NCBI RefSeq assembly: GCF_002374315.1
Contig: NZ_NWUX01000018.1
Span: forward strand, 1-39,352
Direction of reading: 5' to 3'
Length of the DNA stretch: 39,352 bases
Source: Vreelandella nigrificans
GTDB lineage: Bacteria; Pseudomonadota; Gammaproteobacteria; Pseudomonadales; Halomonadaceae
The notes beneath the pieces are model-generated. The model saw only the letters and a program-made list of their open reading frames with translations, was not told where the DNA came from and ran no database searches. Below are positions 26,680-34,868 of this stretch, one piece after another. Made by a program: the position numbers and the translations under genes. Numbering within the stretch: position 1 is the stretch's first letter; every line of letters begins with the position of its first letter.

Positions 26680-27290
26680 GTCTTCGCCCCCCGGTGGCGC
26701 AGGCCTGCTAGAACGGTACTCATTAACTGATCTAATAACTCATCCACTTTAAGCTGTTGGCCCTGCCAATAGCCTAGCCGCTCATTCAAGCCCAACTGCA
26801 CCAATCCATGAACACTACCCCATAGGGTGCGCCCCAAACGACGGGCCTCAAGGTCATCAAGCGCTGGCTGATACTGTTTTAACGACGTCTCAACCTGAGT
26901 AAACAGTGCTTCGATTAAGTCGCTTTGGCGCTGATCCAACTCCCCCTCCTGGGCTAGAGGGTAATCAAATAGCAGCTGCCAGCGATAGCAGTCTTGCTCT
27001 GCAAAACGCCAATATGCATGCGCCAGCGCACGCAGCCATGGCTCAGGATCATCTGCTGCCAGACTGGTAATGGTATGCTGCAAGCGTGCCAACGTCTCGA
27101 CGTTAACGTGCTGCAATAAGTTATTGAAGCTGCCATACAGTTTTAGCAGCGTACTGGGCGCGCAGCCTACATCTCTAGCCAAGGCACGCAGTGATAAACC
27201 ATGGACTGGCTGTTTCGCCAGCCACTCATCACAAGCGTGCATGACCTGCAAGTGGAGGGCATCGGGCGCATGCTGTCTAGGACGGGCCAT
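26676..27290 (-). CDS. TetR-family transcriptional regulator
   Basis: A 204-residue regulator with an N-terminal helix-turn-helix (LSLRALARDVGCAPSTLLKLYGS) and an alpha-helical ligand domain containing the LWGSVHGLVQLGL segment of the WHG-type TetR C-terminal domain. Its stop overlaps the acyltransferase ATG (ATGA), so it probably controls its own two-gene operon. It may also affect the divergent SRAP-M16 pair across the 186-bp gap. That gap has three related pieces (ATCGAAC, TTTCGAC, ATTCGAC, around 27375-27417) that might be half-sites. The ligand is unknown; a fatty-acyl molecule would fit the acyltransferase partner. Confidence 0.88.
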   Translation of the reverse strand: MARPRQHAPDALHLQVMHACDEWLAKQPVHGLSLRALARDVGCAPSTLLKLYGSFNNLLQHVNVETLARLQHTITSLAADDPEPWLRALAHAYWRFAEQDCYRWQLLFDYPLAQEGELDQRQSDLIEALFTQVETSLKQYQPALDDLEARRLGRTLWGSVHGLVQLGLNERLGYWQGQQLKVDELLDQLMSTVLAGLRHRGAKT

Positions 27291-27476
27291 GGCGATCTCT
27301 TCGGGTCAACGGCAAACAGGAAAGAATGCCTCATCGCGCTTTAGCGTGAGCAAGGGGTAATATAGGATACCTTACATCGAACACTGTTTTCGACACTAAA
27401 ACGCTACATTCGACGTATTCTTTCGCTACCCGCCATCCCACTATTTTTTTCAACAATTCAGCATGAGGAGACAGGC

Positions 27477-28163
27477 ATGACGGGACGCCTACATGTGCAA
27501 CGCCTATCGCTTTCGCGCCTCGTGCCATCACTTGGCAGTGCGGAAGCGCTGATTGAGTCACCCAACTTATCACCACGACAACCTGTATCTGCAATTCGCT
27601 TTGAAGGGGGGCAGTATCGCTTACAACCACTGTTCTGGGGGCTAACACCGCCCTGGCTAAAGGTGCTTGATCATGCCCCCCACTGTGCCCGGGCGGAAAC
27701 GCTGAAGTCACGTACGATGTTCAGTGAGGCATTTAATGCCCGTCGCTGCGTGATACCGGTAAGCGGCTTTTACATTTGGAAAACACAGCCTCGCAGCAAG
27801 CAACCCTACTTAGTCACCCATGTTGCTCGAACCCCTCTTTTCCTAGGGGCACTTTGGTGCCGTTATCACACGACACTGACCACCTTTACCGACTCTACAG
27901 CGCTGATCAGCGTACCGGCTAATGCCTGCCTATCATCGCTGACTGACCGATTACCCGTAGTTATTGCACCGGAAGCGTTAACACGCTGGTTAGACCCAGC
28001 CACGCCCCCCACCGATCTTGAGGCGCTATTAACCCCCGCGCCTCTGGAACTGTTAGGCGCTTTCCCGGTATCAAAGCATGTTAATAACCCTGCCTATCAG
28101 TCATTGTCCTGCGCTCATCCGACCGGACCGATGCTGCGCTGGGCTGTGTCACAGGAGCTGTAA
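27477..28163 (+). CDS. SRAP-domain protein lacking all catalytic residues
   Basis: SRAP proteins (YedK, HMCES) crosslink abasic sites in ssDNA through Cys2, helped by Asn75, Glu105 and His160 (E. coli YedK numbering). This 228-residue protein keeps the fold markers: NLSPRQPV for NVAPGTKV, FWGLTPPW for FWGYAPGW, ARAET and SRTMF, a Trp at the FEW position, and DRLPVVIAPEA for DRRPLVLSPEA. The start reads MTGRL instead of MCGRF, so Cys2 is Thr2; by hand alignment Asn75 is Cys70, Glu105 is Ile100 and His160 is Thr156. GAGGAG before the ATG at 27477 fixes this start. The gene looks intact. Its TAA overlaps the ATG of the M16 peptidase gene (TAATG). It is probably a non-crosslinking paralogue that may still bind DNA; its role is unknown. 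Confidence 0.85.
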   Translation: MTGRLHVQRLSLSRLVPSLGSAEALIESPNLSPRQPVSAIRFEGGQYRLQPLFWGLTPPWLKVLDHAPHCARAETLKSRTMFSEAFNARRCVIPVSGFYIWKTQPRSKQPYLVTHVARTPLFLGALWCRYHTTLTTFTDSTALISVPANACLSSLTDRLPVVIAPEALTRWLDPATPPTDLEALLTPAPLELLGAFPVSKHVNNPAYQSLSCAHPTGPMLRWAVSQEL

Positions 28164-31012
28164 TGTTGCGACCTCACAAAATGTTCGCCCCACTCTTTGC
28201 ACGACAAGCCACTGCATGCATTGTGGTAAGCATAGCCTGGTGCGTGCCCAGTGCTTTCGCCGAAGATACGCTAATAGCTGACGTCACCACACCGACGGTT
28301 AGCCCATTTGATAGCCGTGACTATCGGGTACTTACCCTTGAGAATGGCCTTCAAGCCCTACTGGTTAGCGACCCTGATGCCGATAAAGCCGCCGCCTCCA
28401 TGAACGTCCGTGTGGGTAGTGCCCAGGACCCCGAGGATCTACAAGGACTGGCACACTTTTTAGAACACATGCTGTTCTTGGGAACCGAGCCCTACCCGGA
28501 GTCAGATGCCTACCAGAGCTACATTTCGGACAACGCCGGTTCCCACAATGCGTTTACCGCCCAGCAGGACACTAACTACTTTTTTGATGTAGAACCATCC
28601 GCACTACCTGGGGCACTGGACCGCTTCAGCGAATTTTTCCTCTCGCCGCTGTTTAACGCCGACCACCTTGAGAGTGAGCGAAACATTGTTCACTCAGAGT
28701 ATATGGCCCGCATACGTGATGAGTCGCGCCGTGAAAATGACGTACTCAACCAGCTCTTAAACGCCGACAACCCGACAACCGGCTTTGCTGTTGGCAGCCG
28801 CGATACCCTGGCAAACCCACCCGAAGGAGAAGCAACGCTACGGGAGCGGGTTATCGACTTTTATCATCGCCACTATGATGCCAATGTAATGAACTTGGCC
28901 ATTGTGGCACCGCAATCACTGGATACTCTTGAAGAGTGGGTTGTTGAACGGTTTGCCGACATCCCGGATAACGGTCTCAGCGTGCCGACCATTGATGCCC
29001 CATTAGTAGATGCCGATACCCTGCCACGCTATATCGAACGCCAATCGTTACAGGATCGTCGCCAGCTGCGTTTCTATTTCCCGATTCCCGACCCTACCGA
29101 CGAGTATCGCACCAAACCGACCCAACTGATTTCACACTTACTGGGTGATGAAGGCGATGGCAGCCTGCTTGCCGTACTGCGTGAAGCTGGCCTGGCTGAT
29201 GCACTCTCCGCCGGCATAGGACGTGGTGACGGGAAAGATGCACTGTTTACAATCTCTATCAGCCTAACACCTACAGGCGCTGAACGACTGGATGACATCG
29301 AAGCCACACTGTTTGCTGCCATTGAGCAGATCCGCGAGGAAGGAATAGATAATTGGCGCTACGAAGAGCAGAAAAGCCTTAGCGAACAGGCATTTCGTTT
29401 CCAGCAACACGGTGCTCCACAGCAGGAAGCTACTCGCTTGGCGATGAGCCTCTCGCGCTATCCCGTAGAAGATGTGCAGTACGCGCCGTATCGTATGGAT
29501 GGTATGGATAGTGAACGCCAACAGATCTATTTAGACGCGCTAACGCCCGATAATATGCTGCGCTTTTACTCATCACCCGATATCGAGAGCAAAACAATCT
29601 CCCCCTGGTTTAACACCCAGTGGAGAGAACAGCAGCCCAAACAGCGCGGCCGAGCGCTCAGCGGCCTAGCACTGCCTGAGCCAAACCCATTTATCGCCAA
29701 CGACTTAACGCTGCTGGAGGGGCAGGATGAACAGCCCAGCGTATTGGTAGATACTCCATCGTTTATCGCTTGGCATATGCAGGATGCCCGCTTTAACACC
29801 CCAAGCGTTGAGTGGCGGGTTAGCCTGCAACATCCCAGCGCCAGCTACTCCGCAGAAGAAGCCGTGCTTAACCGCTTGCTGGCAAGCTGGTTAAATGACA
29901 GCTTAAACGAGTCACTCTACCCTGCTTGGCTTGCTGGACAGTCATTTAGCGCTTACTCCCATGCGAGGGGCATCACACTGTCGTTCTCAGGCTGGCGCGA
30001 CGGCCAAACACCACTCCTTGAGCAAGCGCTTGAGCAGTTGCAAACAGCCCATATTTCACCCAGCGCTTTTGAGCGCGTGCGCTACCAGCTACAGCGCGAA
30101 TGGCGTAATGCGCCCCAGGCATCCCTTTATGGGCAGGCCAGCCGTGCACTAGGGGAGGCGCTTCTTACTCCTCAGTGGTCTAGCACCGAACTGTTTAATG
30201 CAAGCCAGCGCCTGGAGCGCCAGCACTTAGAAAACTTCCGCAAGCGTTTTCTGAACGGCTTATATGTAGATGCAATGGCCATTGGTAACCTGGATGCGGC
30301 GCTTGCAAGTGAACAGGCTAGCTTGATACGCGACGCTCTTACGCCTCGTTTAACCCGCGAAGATATCGGCGAGCTAACGCCGCTCGCCGTGAACGATCAA
30401 GCGAGCGTACTTCACCCTCACAGCAACCGAGAAGAGTCGTTAGTGATGCGCTACCTACAAGGGCGCAACCAAACCGCCAAAGAGCAGGCGACGATAAGCG
30501 TTTTGGCACAGTGGCTAGACACCCCCTTCTATCAGCAGCTTCGCACTGAGGAGCAGTTAGGCTATATCGTCAATGCGGGCTATTTACCGCTACTTGACGC
30601 ACCCGGCCTCGTGCTCGTTGTGCAGTCGCCTGATGTCGATAGCAGTACCATTGCCGAACGCATGGATGCCTTTATGGGTATGGCAAGTGAGCGACTGAAT
30701 CAACTGACCGATGAAGCGCTGGGCCCCCATCGCCAGGCCCTCCATGACAGGTTGCGCCAACGTGACACTAGCCTGTCAGGCATGGCCAATCGTTTTTGGC
30801 AGGCAACGGCTCTGGAGCAGGTGCGCTTTGACCGCCGCGAGCAGCTAGCGGCGCTTGCCTTGGAAGTAAGCGTCGAGGATATTCAAGCGCTATGGCCATC
30901 TCTCCTGTCACGCCAGTTGGATATTCGCTTTAACCCAGGCGACGCGCCCAGCGATATTGCAGCCTATCGCGAAGCACTCGCCCCCCTGCCTAAAACAGCT
31001 GATAATGGCTAA
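28163..31012 (+). CDS. Periplasmic M16 zinc metallopeptidase (pitrilysin/insulinase-like)
   Basis: A 949-residue protein close in size and layout to E. coli protease III (PtrA). It has an N-terminal signal peptide ending near PSAFA (about residue 33). The inverted zinc motif HFLEH is at residues 98-102, and the third ligand Glu179 in ERNIVHSEY is 77 residues after His102, the same spacing as in pitrilysin. The C-terminal M16 half-domains follow, with LRTEEQLGYIVNAGY near residue 800, a hallmark of this subfamily. The expected role is degradation of small peptides in the periplasm. It begins at a TAATG junction with the SRAP gene, so translation is coupled. A 15-bp tandem repeat starts at its last codons. 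Confidence 0.94.
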   Translation: MLRPHKMFAPLFARQATACIVVSIAWCVPSAFAEDTLIADVTTPTVSPFDSRDYRVLTLENGLQALLVSDPDADKAAASMNVRVGSAQDPEDLQGLAHFLEHMLFLGTEPYPESDAYQSYISDNAGSHNAFTAQQDTNYFFDVEPSALPGALDRFSEFFLSPLFNADHLESERNIVHSEYMARIRDESRRENDVLNQLLNADNPTTGFAVGSRDTLANPPEGEATLRERVIDFYHRHYDANVMNLAIVAPQSLDTLEEWVVERFADIPDNGLSVPTIDAPLVDADTLPRYIERQSLQDRRQLRFYFPIPDPTDEYRTKPTQLISHLLGDEGDGSLLAVLREAGLADALSAGIGRGDGKDALFTISISLTPTGAERLDDIEATLFAAIEQIREEGIDNWRYEEQKSLSEQAFRFQQHGAPQQEATRLAMSLSRYPVEDVQYAPYRMDGMDSERQQIYLDALTPDNMLRFYSSPDIESKTISPWFNTQWREQQPKQRGRALSGLALPEPNPFIANDLTLLEGQDEQPSVLVDTPSFIAWHMQDARFNTPSVEWRVSLQHPSASYSAEEAVLNRLLASWLNDSLNESLYPAWLAGQSFSAYSHARGITLSFSGWRDGQTPLLEQALEQLQTAHISPSAFERVRYQLQREWRNAPQASLYGQASRALGEALLTPQWSSTELFNASQRLERQHLENFRKRFLNGLYVDAMAIGNLDAALASEQASLIRDALTPRLTREDIGELTPLAVNDQASVLHPHSNREESLVMRYLQGRNQTAKEQATISVLAQWLDTPFYQQLRTEEQLGYIVNAGYLPLLDAPGLVLVVQSPDVDSSTIAERMDAFMGMASERLNQLTDEALGPHRQALHDRLRQRDTSLSGMANRFWQATALEQVRFDRREQLAALALEVSVEDIQALWPSLLSRQLDIRFNPGDAPSDIAAYREALAPLPKTADNG

Positions 31013-31063
31013 GTCAATAATGACTAAGCCGTTAATGACTAAGCCTACAATGACTAAGTAGTA
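31004..31063. repeat. Four tandem 15-bp units across the M16 stop codon
   Basis: Units start at 31004, 31019, 31034 and 31049 with consensus AATGACTAAG plus five variable bases. The first copy holds the last two codons and TAA stop of the M16 gene. Since 15 is a multiple of 3, each later copy carries another in-frame TAA. It lies between the convergent M16 and sbcB genes. Confidence 0.9.
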
Positions 31064-31070
31064 AGCACCC

Positions 31071-31101
31071 GCCAGCTCAGGCATCAAATGCCTGAGCTGG
31101 C
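31071..31101. terminator. Perfect 14-bp hairpin at the 3' end of sbcB (possible terminator)
   Basis: GCCAGCTCAGGCAT (31071-31084) and its exact complement (31088-31101) flank a 3-base loop. The stem includes the last eight codons and the stop of sbcB and lies just after the M16 gene. No T-run follows on either strand, so it may be a bidirectional barrier or an RNA-stability element instead of a classical terminator. Confidence 0.6.
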
Positions 31102-32570
31102 ATCATCGACTCAACGTACATTACCAACTCTTCCAATACTTGGCGCTCATGATCAGTAAGCGACTGCTGGTTGTAACGTTCAATTTCCCGTGCAAATGCT
31201 TTTAGTGTAAAACCCGCGACGGCCGGATCGTTGATCCGCGTCCAGCGAAACGCTTCCCAAAGCTCCCGCTCTTCACCCTCTAGGGTTTCTGGATAGCTAC
31301 GGGCGCGATAGCGGAATAGCATCTCCTCCAAGCGTGGATCCTGAAAAGCAAAGCGCTGGCCAACTAAATCCCAAGGCTCCATGGCCCGAACACGCTCCAT
31401 CTGCTGGCGGTCGGCGGCGGAAAAGAAGCTACCGGAATAGAGCATCAAGTCTGGATCGTGTGGCGTATCCTCATAGGCCGCATTGAACACTTCCGTCACT
31501 TTCTGCGCCACGCCGCTAGCAGCACGCAACGTTTTCCAGTGACGGCGACAGGCCTCCATATTCAGCCCCAAACGCTCAACGATTACGCCATACTCACCTT
31601 TCTGCGGTCCTTCCACATCTTTTAGTGCTGTCGCAGGAAACACCACTGGGCAGCGATTTATATGAATCACCTTAAGCGGAATCCGTGTTTCTCCCTCGGA
31701 GAGGTCCTGCCGACTAACAAACACCCGCTCACGAATCTGCTCAGCACTCATTGCAAGCAGGTCACTTGGGTCAACACTAAGATCGTAAACAATCACCCCA
31801 TTGGGGTTGGTCGGGTGCTCCGCCAACGGCATCACCAGCGCACTACAACCGCGGCTGGCTGGGTAACGGCGGGAAATGTGCAAAAGCGGTTTAGCGCTAG
31901 GCAAATCAAGTTGCTTCGCCACGGCACGCTTGCCCCTAAGCCCCAATAAATAATCAAATAGCTTTGGATTGCGTGCTTTAAGCAGGCGAGCCAAGGCAAT
32001 GGTTGCGCGCACATCCGCCACCGCATCATGAGCACCTTCGTGGGCGATGCCATTAGCAGCCGTTAAGTGCTCAAGTTTAAAACTTGGCGCACCATCTTCA
32101 CGAAGTGGCCACTCGATACCCTCAGGGCGCAACGCATAAAAGGCACGCACAACGTCGATTAAATCCCAGCGGGAGTTACCGTTCTGCCATTCACGGGCAT
32201 AGGGGTCGAGCAGGTTACGGTAGAACAGATGGCGGGAGACTTCATCATCAAAACGCAGGCTGTTATAGCCCACTACACAGGTACCTGGCTCACCCATGCA
32301 GTTTTGTACCTGAAGAGCAAACTCAGCCTCGGGGATACCTTTACGCTGAGCTTTTTGAGGCGTAATACCGGTAATGAGACAGGCCGCCGGGTGGGGCAGG
32401 TAGTCATCTGAAGGCTTGCAATACAGCTCGATTGGCGAGCCGATTTCATTAAGCTCGGCATCAGTGCGTAGCGCGGCAAACTGAGCAGGCCGGTCACGAC
32501 GGGGGTCAGCCCCGAATGTCTCATAATCATGCCAAAGAAAGCTGGCAGGGGCGGCATTAGGTGGCGCCAT
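31077..32570 (-). CDS. sbcB: Exodeoxyribonuclease I (SbcB/XonA)
   Basis: ExoI is a 3'-5' ssDNA exonuclease used in mismatch repair and recombination and stimulated by SSB. The 497-residue protein has the DEDDh exonuclease motifs: ExoI-type HDYETFGADPRRDRPAQFA near the N-terminus (D15, E17), an LRFDDEVSRHLFYRN block, and HDAVADVRATIALARLL with the catalytic His and Asp. The SH3-like and helical C-terminal domains follow (RIPLKVIHINRCPVV onward), with the usual full length. It is convergent with the M16 gene. Together with holD and recJ in this window it forms an SSB-linked replication/repair set, but in separate operons. Confidence 0.95.
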   Translation of the reverse strand: MAPPNAAPASFLWHDYETFGADPRRDRPAQFAALRTDAELNEIGSPIELYCKPSDDYLPHPAACLITGITPQKAQRKGIPEAEFALQVQNCMGEPGTCVVGYNSLRFDDEVSRHLFYRNLLDPYAREWQNGNSRWDLIDVVRAFYALRPEGIEWPLREDGAPSFKLEHLTAANGIAHEGAHDAVADVRATIALARLLKARNPKLFDYLLGLRGKRAVAKQLDLPSAKPLLHISRRYPASRGCSALVMPLAEHPTNPNGVIVYDLSVDPSDLLAMSAEQIRERVFVSRQDLSEGETRIPLKVIHINRCPVVFPATALKDVEGPQKGEYGVIVERLGLNMEACRRHWKTLRAASGVAQKVTEVFNAAYEDTPHDPDLMLYSGSFFSAADRQQMERVRAMEPWDLVGQRFAFQDPRLEEMLFRYRARSYPETLEGEERELWEAFRWTRINDPAVAGFTLKAFAREIERYNQQSLTDHERQVLEELVMYVESMMPAQAFDA

Positions 32571-32716
32571 GAAGAAGCACTCCGCTAAGCAATGAAAACC
32601 CCAAGCCTAGCACAACCGCCGCCTCTCGCGCCGCCTCTCTGCCACGCCCTTAAGCCTGCCTCCTGCACACCTAGCATTCGCGAGGCGAACATTAGCGTGG
32701 CTGGCACTTCGCGTGA

Positions 32717-32968
32717 TTAGCTTTTCGGCAACGTAACGTTAAGCTCAAGCACCGAGCAGTTATCTTCGCTATCTAGCGAAATTTGAATAGCGTTGTCGTC
32801 CACATGGACGTAACGACGGATCACTTCTAGCAGTTCGCGCTCCAGTAGCGGCATGTAGTCGGGTTGACCACGCTGGCTACGCTGATGCGCCACGATGATT
32901 TGTAAACGTTCCTTGGCCACCGAGGCGGATTTCTTGCGCTCACGCTTCAAGAATTCCAGCAGTTTCAT
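32717..32968 (-). CDS. minE: Cell division topological specificity factor MinE
   Basis: MinE stimulates the MinD ATPase and drives pole-to-pole oscillation. The 83-residue protein has the anti-MinCD N-terminal helix ([18 protein letters not shown]) after a basic amphipathic start ([13 protein letters not shown]) and the beta-rich topological domain ([19 protein letters not shown]). Its ATG overlaps the minD stop by 4 nt, so it is translationally coupled, keeping the MinD:MinE ratio fixed. No strong terminator is visible after it; a small TTCGC/GCGAA hairpin (32677-32689) lacks a T-run. Confidence 0.97.
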   Translation of the reverse strand: MKLLEFLKRERKKSASVAKERLQIIVAHQRSQRGQPDYMPLLERELLEVIRRYVHVDDNAIQISLDSEDNCSVLELNVTLPKS

Positions 32969-33783
32969 CGACGACTACCCCCAAACATTCGGCTTAGCAG
33001 ACCTTTTCGCTGCACTTCGTGAAAACGCAGCGGCATCTCTTCCCCAAGCAGCCGTGAAACAGTATCCGTGTATGCCTGACCGGCATCGCTTGATGCATCA
33101 TGGGTCACTGGCACACCCTGGTTAGAAGCACGTAGTACCGCTTCCGACTCAGGAATCAAACCAAGTAGGTCAATGGCAAGAATTTCACGAATATCGTCCA
33201 GGGTCAGCATATCCCCAGAAGTCACACGGAAAGGATTGTAACGAGTAATTAAAAGGTGCTCTTTCACTGGCTCCAAACTCTGCTCAGCGCGCCGAGTTTT
33301 AGATCCAAGCAACCCGAGAATACGGTCAGAGTCACGTACAGAGGATACTTCAGGGTTGGTAACAACAATCGCTTCATCAGCGAAATACATTGCAAGCTGT
33401 GCTCCCCGCTCAATACCTGCAGGCGAGTCGCACAAAATGAAGTCAAAGTCCTCCTTTAGCTGCTCCAGTATCTGCTCAACCCCCTCTTTGGTCAGTGCAT
33501 CTTTATCACGAGTTTGCGAAGCAGGTAAAATAAACAGGTTTTCAACGCGTTTGTCGCGAATCAGCGCTTGGTTAAGGCCTGCTTCCCCCTGAATAACGTT
33601 CACTAGATCGTAAACAACGCGGCGTTCGCAGCCCATGATAAGGTCTAGGTTACGTAGACCAACGTCAAAATCAATTACCACCGTTTTTTTGCCACGCAAG
33701 GCAAGTCCAGTCGAAATAGCGGCTGCGCTGGTGGTTTTACCGACCCCCCCTTTACCTGAGGTCACTACAATAATTTTGGCCAA
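32965..33783 (-). CDS. minD: Septum site-determining ATPase MinD (TTG start)
   Basis: MinD is a membrane-cycling ParA-type ATPase that recruits MinC. The 272-residue protein has the deviant Walker A GKGGVGKT (residues 10-17), switch II region CDSPAGIE and a C-terminal amphipathic membrane-targeting helix ([13 protein letters not shown]). The start codon is TTG at 33783 with AAGGA eight bases upstream; there is no ATG in that position. It is coupled to minE. minC lies on the same strand but 155 bp upstream, a wider gap than is common, with a candidate internal promoter. Confidence 0.97.
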   Translation of the reverse strand: MAKIIVVTSGKGGVGKTTSAAAISTGLALRGKKTVVIDFDVGLRNLDLIMGCERRVVYDLVNVIQGEAGLNQALIRDKRVENLFILPASQTRDKDALTKEGVEQILEQLKEDFDFILCDSPAGIERGAQLAMYFADEAIVVTNPEVSSVRDSDRILGLLGSKTRRAEQSLEPVKEHLLITRYNPFRVTSGDMLTLDDIREILAIDLLGLIPESEAVLRASNQGVPVTHDASSDAGQAYTDTVSRLLGEEMPLRFHEVQRKGLLSRMFGGSRR

Positions 33784-33882
33784 GAGTCACTTCCTTCTTG
33801 AAGTCGTTCATCGCGAGGCGTTTACAAAACTTCCTGCGCATAACGGGCACGTCAATGTCATCAACATGACACACTTTAACGG

Positions 33883-33912
33883 ATAGCATCAACGGCGTCG
33901 CTAGCCATTCAA
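33883..33912 (-). promoter_or_regulatory. Candidate internal promoter for minDE
   Basis: On the minus strand TTGAAT (33912-33907), an 18-bp spacer and TGCTAT (33888-33883) lie in the 155-bp gap between minC and minD. A CGCTAG/CTAGCG inverted repeat (33899-33904, 33915-33920) overlaps it. Confidence 0.35.
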
Positions 33913-33938
33913 TACTAGCGGCCGCTCATGCAAGTGGC

Positions 33939-34682
33939 TTAAGTCAGCGGCTTAATCTCAAGCTGCTCTTTTATAAAATGAATTTCTACTGCACGCCCAA
34001 GTAGCTGAGAGTCAATATCTTCCAGCCGTTTATAATTACCGGCCACTGACAACAGCTCTGCTTCCAGTTCACGACAATAAATACCGGCATGGGTATTACC
34101 GTGGATACCTGCGAGTGCACGACCTCGCAGCGCTCCATACACATGGATGCTGCCAGCCGCTAACACTTCGGCACCCGCGTTTACGGCCCCAATCACCACC
34201 AAGTCGCCCTCTGCCGCATTCACTTGCTGGCCAGAGCGCACCGTACCGCGGAAAAGGCGTGTCGTTACCGAAGCGCCTTCCTGCGCTTCCGGCTCATCTG
34301 CCACTACTTCAGGCTCTATCATCCGACTGACGCTTTCTAATATCCTGGCGCGGCCTTCTTCAACCGGCGCAAACCAGCCAAGGCCCAACGCCCAGGCGGA
34401 CTGCCGTACAGGCTCAGCACCACCGCGCACCGCAACAGGCAAAAGCTTGTGGTCACGACACACCGCACAAATTCGTTCCAGCGCCAGGTGGGGCTCATCG
34501 AGTTTTTCCACGCTCAGCACAACCGGTGTATGCTGAAAGAACGCGGGGGATTGCGACAGTTTGCCAGCTAGTTGACGCCGAATAAGTTCAGGGTCAGCGC
34601 TGCTTAGCTCCATGACGGTCATTGGCAGCATGCCGCCTTTGAAGGTAAAAGCCATGTCGGCACTATCGGCGTTGAGGCTCAT
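33939..34682 (-). CDS. minC: Septum site-determining protein MinC
   Basis: MinC blocks FtsZ ring assembly away from mid-cell when recruited by MinD. The 247-residue protein has the N-terminal FtsZ-interacting domain (FTFKGGMLPMTVMEL), a linker around residues 125-145 rich in Glu/Ala, and the C-terminal beta-helix (VNAAEGDLVVIGAVNAGAEV and SIHVYGALRGRALAGI) that binds MinD. The ATG at 34682 has GGAG seven bases upstream; the frame extends six codons further without a better site. It is divergent from the DUF349 gene. Confidence 0.95.
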   Translation of the reverse strand: MSLNADSADMAFTFKGGMLPMTVMELSSADPELIRRQLAGKLSQSPAFFQHTPVVLSVEKLDEPHLALERICAVCRDHKLLPVAVRGGAEPVRQSAWALGLGWFAPVEEGRARILESVSRMIEPEVVADEPEAQEGASVTTRLFRGTVRSGQQVNAAEGDLVVIGAVNAGAEVLAAGSIHVYGALRGRALAGIHGNTHAGIYCRELEAELLSVAGNYKRLEDIDSQLLGRAVEIHFIKEQLEIKPLT

Positions 34683-34868
34683 GGCCGAACTCCAAGTCAT
34701 GTTCAGGTAAGATTAAGGTAGCGCAATCTCGCGCTTTGCGTTGTAAAGATCCATCATGAATTACAGCGCATAAGCAAAGCTAAGCGACAGCGCCGGTGAC
34801 TGCAACCGCCTAGGCACACCGTCAGCTGATTTTTTTTTCACGCTACGCACCTCTCTGCAGGATGATTC

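Noticed and set aside
31004..31063. Possible CRISPR array
   Set aside because: Units of 15 bp abut directly, with no spacers and no cas genes nearby.
33864..33878. Inverted repeat near minD
   Set aside because: The short ATGAC/GTCAT-type pairings are imperfect and no stronger than expected by chance.
34790..34840. Terminator before the DUF349 gene suggested by a run of nine T
   Set aside because: No stem of more than five base pairs precedes the T-run, and no gene on that strand ends there.
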